12,119 nt of DNA from Nitrospinae bacterium CG11_big_fil_rev_8_21_14_0_20_56_8 (GTDB lineage Bacteria > Nitrospinota > Nitrospinia > Nitrospinales > VA-1). Location of the stretch: contig PCWF01000199.1 in the NCBI GenBank assembly GCA_002796165.1, positions 1 to 12,119 on the forward strand, in the 5' to 3' direction. The notes beneath the pieces are model-generated. The model did no database searches, was not told the origin of the DNA, and saw nothing but the letters and a program-made list of their open reading frames with translations. This document shows, piece by piece, positions 8,801-12,119 of this stretch; the stretch's first letter is position 1; every line of letters starts with the position of its first letter. The translations under genes and the position numbers were made by a program.

Positions 8801-8944
8801 AACTCGGTTCCCCTTCAGGAGCTTTTCACGCGGGAACCCGTTGAAATACATGAAGTTGAAAAACAGAGTTCGATATCGGTTGGAAAAGCGCTATCGGTTT
8901 TGCCGGTTGCCTGCCTCATCCGAGCCCCACGGGAGCGGGATTAA
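5870..8944 (+). CDS. treY: Malto-oligosyltrehalose synthase TreY
   Basis: A GH13 enzyme of 1024 residues that rearranges the reducing-end alpha-1,4 bond of a maltodextrin to alpha-1,1, giving malto-oligosyltrehalose for TreZ. The N-terminal signature is RFPISTYRLQLNRDFTF (28-44), followed by YTSPYLTAEQGSSHGYD (63-79), both characteristic of TreY. Region I is ILDFVPNHMG (111-120). The nucleophile is Asp362 in GLRLDHVDGLYDP, the acid/base is Glu429 in FVVVEKILTGHE, and the third acidic residue is Asp671 in STATHDHKRGED. The protein is at the long end of the family: many TreY are roughly 700-950 residues. Part of the extra length is a charged, helical section at about 235-320 between regions I and II. 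The start ATG has only a weak purine stretch upstream (GGAAAA, 5855-5860). It lies 64 bp after treZ and is probably in the same operon. Confidence 0.96.
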   Translation: MTQSNESFDAEILERLERIKENLSHQRRFPISTYRLQLNRDFTFRHAVEIVPYLHEMGITHCYTSPYLTAEQGSSHGYDICNYNQLNPELGGEEAFEEFAAELDRFGMGHILDFVPNHMGIASERNGWWQNVLENGRCSPHAEFFDIDWTPIKKELCGKVLLPNLGDQYGDVLERGELVLELCEGSFFIRYYDHRLPVNPGSLPSLLEHNLGNLQNLLAEDDPKLLEFLSIITTLKHLPPTTETDPEKIRERSREKEIIRSRFMKLLEEAPVIRTHIAETLKIFNGNPEDPGSFDLLHRLLEQQVYRLSYWRTAAHEINYRRFFDINHLVGIQMEREEVFQLAHTLILKQLAEGKIHGLRLDHVDGLYDPASYFDRLQEAILFERALQDPVLAKVDPDILRGQIHHWRWEEAAKDPGGPVQIPLFVVVEKILTGHETLPAHWSVCGTSGYDFLNQVNELFVDASNEPGITHVYTRFTGITQAYSEIVYESKKLIMQTSLASELNVLAHALNVISEKNRHHRDFTLYSLRDALREVVALFPIYRTYLDATGYNPEDRDTLQNTIFQARHRNTQMEPTIFNFIRDILLPIFEEGPSPDTTRYNFIMKLQQFTPPVQAKGLEDTAFYRFNRLISLNEVGGHPTRFGVSPSAFHAWIQKRQKAWPFSLNSTATHDHKRGEDARCRINVLSEIPDEWRKVIRRWSLVNRSKRSLVDNTQYPDRNDEFLLYQTLVGMWPMPPGSTQQLPKLAERLVKYMQKATNESKVHTSWINPNLKYHDALKKFIERLLAPGKNNRFLQTFLSFHEPAARAGTINSLAQVVLKSTLPGIPDFYQGTELWDLSLVDPDNRQPVDYALRRKFLQEIKSLLPGEEPREPGLHRKTVLELLDNWMDGRIKLFITACVLRHRRAHPQLFLKGDYQPLTVEGPRAEHVVAFARQKDEEATIAILPRLCARFMAPGVPWPVGEAFWQDTRVLLPANLANSVPLQELFTREPVEIHEVEKQSSISVGKALSVLPVACLIRAPRERD

Positions 8945-8976
8945 AACAAAACCGGCGCGGAATCAGAAATCCCGGG

Positions 8977-9005
8977 TTGAAATTGCGGGCGAGTCCTCAT
9001 AGATT
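8977..9005 (+). promoter_or_regulatory. Candidate sigma70-type promoter for the HPt gene
   Basis: TTGAAA (8977-8982, five of six matches to the -35 consensus) is followed by a 17-base spacer and TAGATT (9000-9005, four of six to the -10). A transcript would begin near 9012, leaving a leader of about 25 bases before ATG 9037. It lies in the 92-bp gap after treY, the widest in the window, where a new transcription unit would be expected. Such matches also arise by chance. Confidence 0.4.
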
Positions 9006-9012
9006 AAAGAGA

Positions 9013-9027
9013 TCAATCGACGGTTGA
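9013..9027 (+). other. Inverted repeat in the leader of the HPt gene
   Basis: TCAATC (9013-9018) can pair with GGTTGA (9022-9027), including one G-U pair, around a three-base loop. The 3' arm touches the only purine stretch that could serve as ribosome binding site (GAGAA, 9026-9030), so folding might lower translation. The stem is short and the role is speculative. Confidence 0.25.
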
Positions 9028-9036
9028 GAACGGGAC

Positions 9037-9366
9037 ATGCCTTTTCAATCTGAAGGTGAATCGCTGGATGGGAAATTCGTCGTTCGAATCGACCCCAGTT
9101 TGAAGGAACTGATTCCGACCTACCTCAAGAACCGGCAAACCGATCTGGAAACGCTGGCCCGCGCATTGCTGGATAACGATTTTTCAGGCATCGAAAATGT
9201 GGCGCACAAGATGAAGGGATCGGGCGCGGGGTACGGGTTACACAAGATCACCGCGATCGGCCAGGGGTTGGAACACTCCGCCAGGACAAAAAACGCAGAA
9301 CAAACGAAACAATACATTCAGCAACTGAAACGTTTTATGGAACAGCTTGAGATCGTTTATGGATAA
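9037..9366 (+). CDS. Stand-alone HPt (histidine phosphotransfer) domain protein
   Basis: A 109-residue soluble protein consisting of a single HPt domain. The phosphorylation motif is AHKMKGSGAGYGL, with His57 as the predicted phosphate acceptor and the usual glycine-rich turn after it. Helices on both sides (about 21-48, 52-60, 68-80, 85-107) match the four-helix HPt bundle. The lead-in DPSLKELIPTYLKNR is a common beginning of such domains in multistep phosphorelays. There is no receiver, kinase or ATPase domain, signal peptide or membrane segment. HPt proteins pass phosphate between a hybrid histidine kinase and a response regulator in the cytoplasm, and no such partner is visible nearby. 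It lies between treY and the cytochrome genes with gaps of 92 and 71 bp, so which of them it is transcribed with is open. Confidence 0.88.
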   Translation: MPFQSEGESLDGKFVVRIDPSLKELIPTYLKNRQTDLETLARALLDNDFSGIENVAHKMKGSGAGYGLHKITAIGQGLEHSARTKNAEQTKQYIQQLKRFMEQLEIVYG

Positions 9367-9377
9367 GGCCGTTTTCA

Positions 9378-9392
9378 GCCGGTTCTTCCGGC
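9378..9392 (+). terminator. Weak hairpin, possible terminator after the HPt gene
   Basis: GCCGG (9378-9382) and CCGGC (9388-9392) form a GC-rich stem with a five-base loop, twelve bases after the HPt stop codon. An alternative pairing, GGCCG (9367-9371) with CGGCC (9389-9393), also exists. The sequence downstream is pyrimidine-rich (9406-9420) but has no continuous T-run, so efficient intrinsic termination is doubtful. Confidence 0.3.
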
Positions 9393-9437
9393 CCTGGATC
9401 TCAGGTTCCTTTCGCCTTTTACACCCCACCGTCAACC

Positions 9438-11603
9438 TTGAAACCGTTTAAAACAGTTTTTTCCCCGGTCCTGGCCTGCGCCTGGATCTTACTCGCGGGA
9501 CTTTCCGCACAGGCCTCGGATGAGGAGTGGCGGTATTGGCAGGAACAGTTTCACCGGCTTCAGGCGGACCGGGAACCCGATCCGGCAAAAAAGCTGGAGT
9601 GGTCCGGCCAACCGCTGGGGGTCAAGGAAATCGAGGTCACCGCCGTGATACCCGGATCCCCCCCCGTCCCGGTATCCCGGTTCCGCGGTTTTGATAAAGA
9701 GCGGTGCCCCACCTGCCATGACGGAATCGAGATCTCCAGCCTCTCGCATCCCCGGGAGTTCGGATGCACGGTCTGCCATGGGGGCGATGGAAATGCCCTG
9801 GACCGGGAAACCGCCCACGCTTCCTTGATCTACGACCCGGAAGCGGGAACCGGGAAACGCAATCCTTCCAGCCTCCAGGTCGCCGACCAGAGTTGCGGAC
9901 TTGCGGGTTGCCACGCCGGGCATGCAGACGAAAGCAGAAATCACATCGAGCGGGTGCGGAAATCCCTGATGGGAACCCTGGCGGGGGTCATTGCGGGATT
10001 GCGCTACCAATGGTCGGGACAGTACGGGAAGACGGCGCTCTATGGCATCCACGGAGTGGTGGACCGGGATGGGGACGTCCCCCTGGACCGGGGAGCCCTT
10101 CCGGCATTGAAACCCCTGCCCTTCTTTGCCCCGGCCCAACGGCCGGACTCCCCCGCCTCCTCCACCGAGGAAGCGCATGAAGTTTCGGGGCACGTCGGCG
10201 ATCTCCTGCTGAGAACCCAATGCCTCCAATGTCACCTGGACCGGACCGATCGTTCGGGAAATATCTCATCGGAAGGATGCGCCGCATGCCACTTCGCTCC
10301 GGCCTCCGGGGAGGCCTCCGAGGGAAGGGATCCCACCCTCCGGTCCGATTCGGGGAAGGGACGCCGTTCGCATCGATTGGCCGCCCTTCCGGGCATCGGT
10401 CTGTGCTCGCAATGCCACCGAAGTTATGCCCTGACGGCGGACTCCGGTCGGGGAGGAGAAGGAAGATTGGACAACGGAAGTCCGATGCCGGATATCCATT
10501 TCGCCCGCGGGATGGAGTGTATTGACTGCCACACCCAGTCTGATATCATGGGCGACGGCAACATATATTCCAAACAATTTCAAGCGACCGAAGTCCGCTG
10601 TCAAACCTGCCATGGCGACAGCGGCTCCCCGCCCCTCTTTGATCCGATCACCGGCCCGGAGGACCCCGTTCTGCGCTTGAGCCGGCATTACCGGGGATGG
10701 ACCAACTCGACCGGAGATCGAATGGCTCTTACCGCCCGCAATCGCAAAATGGCCAACGTCAAATTGGAAAACGAAGCGGTCGTCGCTTATGGAAAACGAA
10801 CCGGATTGAAGTGGGTGGTTCCGCTGGCCCAAAAGGTTAAAGGCCCGCACTCCATTCCCCAGCATCGGGAAAAACTGGAATGCACGGCATGCCACTCCCG
10901 CTGGGTTCCGCGGTGCGAGGGATGTCACACCTCGATCGACCTGGGATCGGCGCAACGTGGAAACGCCTCGGCCCGGCCCGGAGGACGGACCTTCGTGCAA
11001 TACCTCTCGCCCGCCTTAATGATCGGCCCCCGGGGCAAGGTGGTTCCCATGCTCCCTCAGCCCCCGCGCACCCTGACGGTGCTGGACGCCTCGGGGAATC
11101 CCGTTCCGGCTCTGGACGATTCGGGCAATGTGCTTGGCTATTACCGCGACTGGGAGTTCAGCAATCCGCACGGCGATTCGGGGAGCAACCTGTCCTACGC
11201 CACGCAACCCCACTCGGTGACCCGCGAGGTTCGCCCCTGTTCGGGATGTCACCTTGCTCCCCAAACCCTGGGCCTTGGGGAAGGGGATCTCGATATCGGG
11301 GCCGCGCCGACGGGAAAACTCGACGCCATGGACTACCTCAACCGAACCGACCGGGTGACACAAAAGCTGGATCTGGGAGGGGAGGCCAAAGTCACCCTGC
11401 GCGGCGAAGCCATCTCGGGATCGTCTCAGCCCGGCGCGCGGCCGTTCAACCAGGGCGAGATCAACCGCATCCTTAAAGTGGGGAACTGCCTGCCCTGCCA
11501 CGACCGCTACGAGGATCCCATTTACCGGGATATCGACAAGAGCTACAAATTTGAAAAAAACCTGAAACACCGCAAACTGCGGGACAAAATTTTAAATCCC
11601 TGA
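9438..11603 (+). CDS. Exported dodecahaem c-type cytochrome
   Basis: A 721-residue protein with a Sec signal peptide (1-26, cleavage probably after SAQA before SDEEW) and twelve haem c attachment motifs. Eleven are CXXCH, with first cysteines at 90, 110, 262, 281, 323, 361, 388, 482, 493, 601 and 684. One is CX4CH (CGLAGCH, 153-159). The motifs fall into three groups (3, 7 and 2) separated by two stretches of about 100 residues without haem (160-261 and 498-600). No CXXCK motif is present, so it lacks the NrfA-type catalytic haem. Segments such as GMECIDCHTQSDIMGDG and CTACHSRWVPRCEGCH recall, from memory, uncharacterised multihaem cytochromes of deltaproteobacteria and related groups. The likely role is periplasmic or surface electron transfer; partners are unknown. 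Start: TTG at 9438 is the only start codon that keeps the signal peptide, and it lacks a clear ribosome binding site. The next gene follows after 9 bp. Confidence 0.93.
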   Translation: MKPFKTVFSPVLACAWILLAGLSAQASDEEWRYWQEQFHRLQADREPDPAKKLEWSGQPLGVKEIEVTAVIPGSPPVPVSRFRGFDKERCPTCHDGIEISSLSHPREFGCTVCHGGDGNALDRETAHASLIYDPEAGTGKRNPSSLQVADQSCGLAGCHAGHADESRNHIERVRKSLMGTLAGVIAGLRYQWSGQYGKTALYGIHGVVDRDGDVPLDRGALPALKPLPFFAPAQRPDSPASSTEEAHEVSGHVGDLLLRTQCLQCHLDRTDRSGNISSEGCAACHFAPASGEASEGRDPTLRSDSGKGRRSHRLAALPGIGLCSQCHRSYALTADSGRGGEGRLDNGSPMPDIHFARGMECIDCHTQSDIMGDGNIYSKQFQATEVRCQTCHGDSGSPPLFDPITGPEDPVLRLSRHYRGWTNSTGDRMALTARNRKMANVKLENEAVVAYGKRTGLKWVVPLAQKVKGPHSIPQHREKLECTACHSRWVPRCEGCHTSIDLGSAQRGNASARPGGRTFVQYLSPALMIGPRGKVVPMLPQPPRTLTVLDASGNPVPALDDSGNVLGYYRDWEFSNPHGDSGSNLSYATQPHSVTREVRPCSGCHLAPQTLGLGEGDLDIGAAPTGKLDAMDYLNRTDRVTQKLDLGGEAKVTLRGEAISGSSQPGARPFNQGEINRILKVGNCLPCHDRYEDPIYRDIDKSYKFEKNLKHRKLRDKILNP
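9894..9914 (+). other. CX4CH haem-binding motif within the cytochrome
   Basis: These seven codons read CGLAGCH. The spacing of four residues between the cysteines is the less common haem c attachment form known from some cytochromes c3. A second histidine follows three residues after the motif (CHAGH), which could act as a haem ligand. Confidence 0.7.
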
Positions 11604-11612
11604 CCGCGCGCC

Positions 11613-12119
11613 ATGCCTTCTCTCAAAAAAACGTTTTGCATCCTTATGGTCATCGCGTGCGGATTGGCCCTCGGCGGACCCCTGCTCTTCGCGCAAACCG
11701 ATTCTCCGGAAACTTTGACCCCACCGCAATCCCCCTGGCCGAAGATGGCGCCGGAGTCCGGAAACGGAGCGATTTCCAGCCAACCGGTGGAATCCGATTT
11801 CATCGAGCGTCGCCGCAAGAAAATGGTGGAGGTGCCCCCCAGGGAAGGAAAGCGGTATTTCGACGCCGCCGACTTTAAGAATCCGTTCTATTTCCTGAAC
11901 CGCGCATCCAACGACCCCGAAGAACCTCTCGAACCGGGAGTCACCCTGGATGGGGTCCAGTTTCATTCCTACGCCGATGCCGATGCGTTCATCGAAAAAT
12001 TCTACAAACTGTCACCGTTCACGCTGGAGGACGTATTCGGAAAAATCTCCTACCTGGAGCGGAAAGACAGTTGCCTCAAATGCCACCAGGGGATCGAAGA
12101 GATCAGCGGGAACCACGAT
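11613..12119 (+). CDS. Second exported c-type cytochrome, probably multihaem (3' end outside window)
   Basis: An open frame from ATG 11613 to the right edge gives 169 residues without a stop codon. Residues 1-27 are a signal peptide (MPSLKKTF, a hydrophobic core, probable cleavage at LLFA before QTDS). A proline-rich linker follows (31-45), then about 100 residues without haem (DAADFKNPFYFLNR at 84-97). The first haem motif is CLKCH at 154-158 and continues as QGIEEISGNH. This matches the first motif of the preceding cytochrome (CPTCHDGIEISSLSH) in the shared GIE and in a histidine ten residues after the motif histidine. It is therefore probably a related multihaem cytochrome whose other motifs lie beyond the window. 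The nine-base gap to the upstream gene and the lack of a strong ribosome binding site suggest coupled translation and a joint function. The number of haems cannot be known from this window. Confidence 0.85.
   Translation, partial: MPSLKKTFCILMVIACGLALGGPLLFAQTDSPETLTPPQSPWPKMAPESGNGAISSQPVESDFIERRRKKMVEVPPREGKRYFDAADFKNPFYFLNRASNDPEEPLEPGVTLDGVQFHSYADADAFIEKFYKLSPFTLEDVFGKISYLERKDSCLKCHQGIEEISGNHD

Noticed and set aside
9489..10235. Minus-strand open frame (248 codons) opposite the first cytochrome
   Set aside because: The plus strand encodes five haem motifs and a signal peptide over almost the same interval; the minus frame is a shadow.
11649..11660. Lipoprotein signal (VIAC) in the second cytochrome, and a similar VLAC in the first
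   Set aside because: In both proteins the hydrophobic core continues well past the cysteine and ends in an ordinary signal peptidase I site (LLFA, SAQA).

Overview
The window is a compact, single-direction stretch: all eight protein-coding genes I can support lie on the + strand and fill about 97% of it. The sequence looks moderately GC-rich. It encodes c-type cytochromes with Sec signal peptides, exported proteins and a bacterial-type TreY/TreZ pathway, so it fits a Gram-negative bacterium. Multiheme cytochromes beside carbohydrate storage genes would suit a Nitrospinota- or deltaproteobacteria-like lineage, but that is a loose inference, not a sequence-based placement. I see no tRNA, rRNA, CRISPR array, insertion sequence or phage gene.

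Layout: (1) 3-1214, the 3' part of an NHL-type beta-propeller protein with a strict 56-residue repeat period. (2) 1283-1795, a small exported protein of unknown function with four cysteines. (3) 1820-8944, a glycogen-to-trehalose module in the order glgX (treX), treZ, treY. The glgX and treZ genes overlap by four bases, and a strong ribosome binding site for treZ lies inside the end of glgX. (4) 9037-9366, a stand-alone histidine phosphotransfer (HPt) domain protein, preceded by a plausible sigma70-type promoter. (5) 9438-11603, an exported cytochrome with twelve haem-binding motifs, one of them the rare CX4CH form. (6) 11613 to the window edge, the start of a second exported c-type cytochrome, whose first haem motif and following residues resemble those of the first. 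This last gene has no stop codon within the window.

How the parts work together: GlgX removes the side chains of glycogen or maltodextrin. TreY converts the reducing-end alpha-1,4 bond of the resulting chains to alpha-1,1, and TreZ cuts off free trehalose, a compatible solute and stress protectant. This part is secure from the catalytic motifs. The two cytochromes form a second, probably co-transcribed unit for periplasmic or extracellular electron transfer. Donor, acceptor and substrate cannot be read from the sequence. The HPt protein sits between the two units with no histidine kinase or response regulator in view, and could serve a phosphorelay encoded elsewhere.

The least understood material is the cytochrome pair (9438-12119), followed by the orphan HPt protein and the small four-cysteine exported protein. 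The trehalose genes are well-known families.
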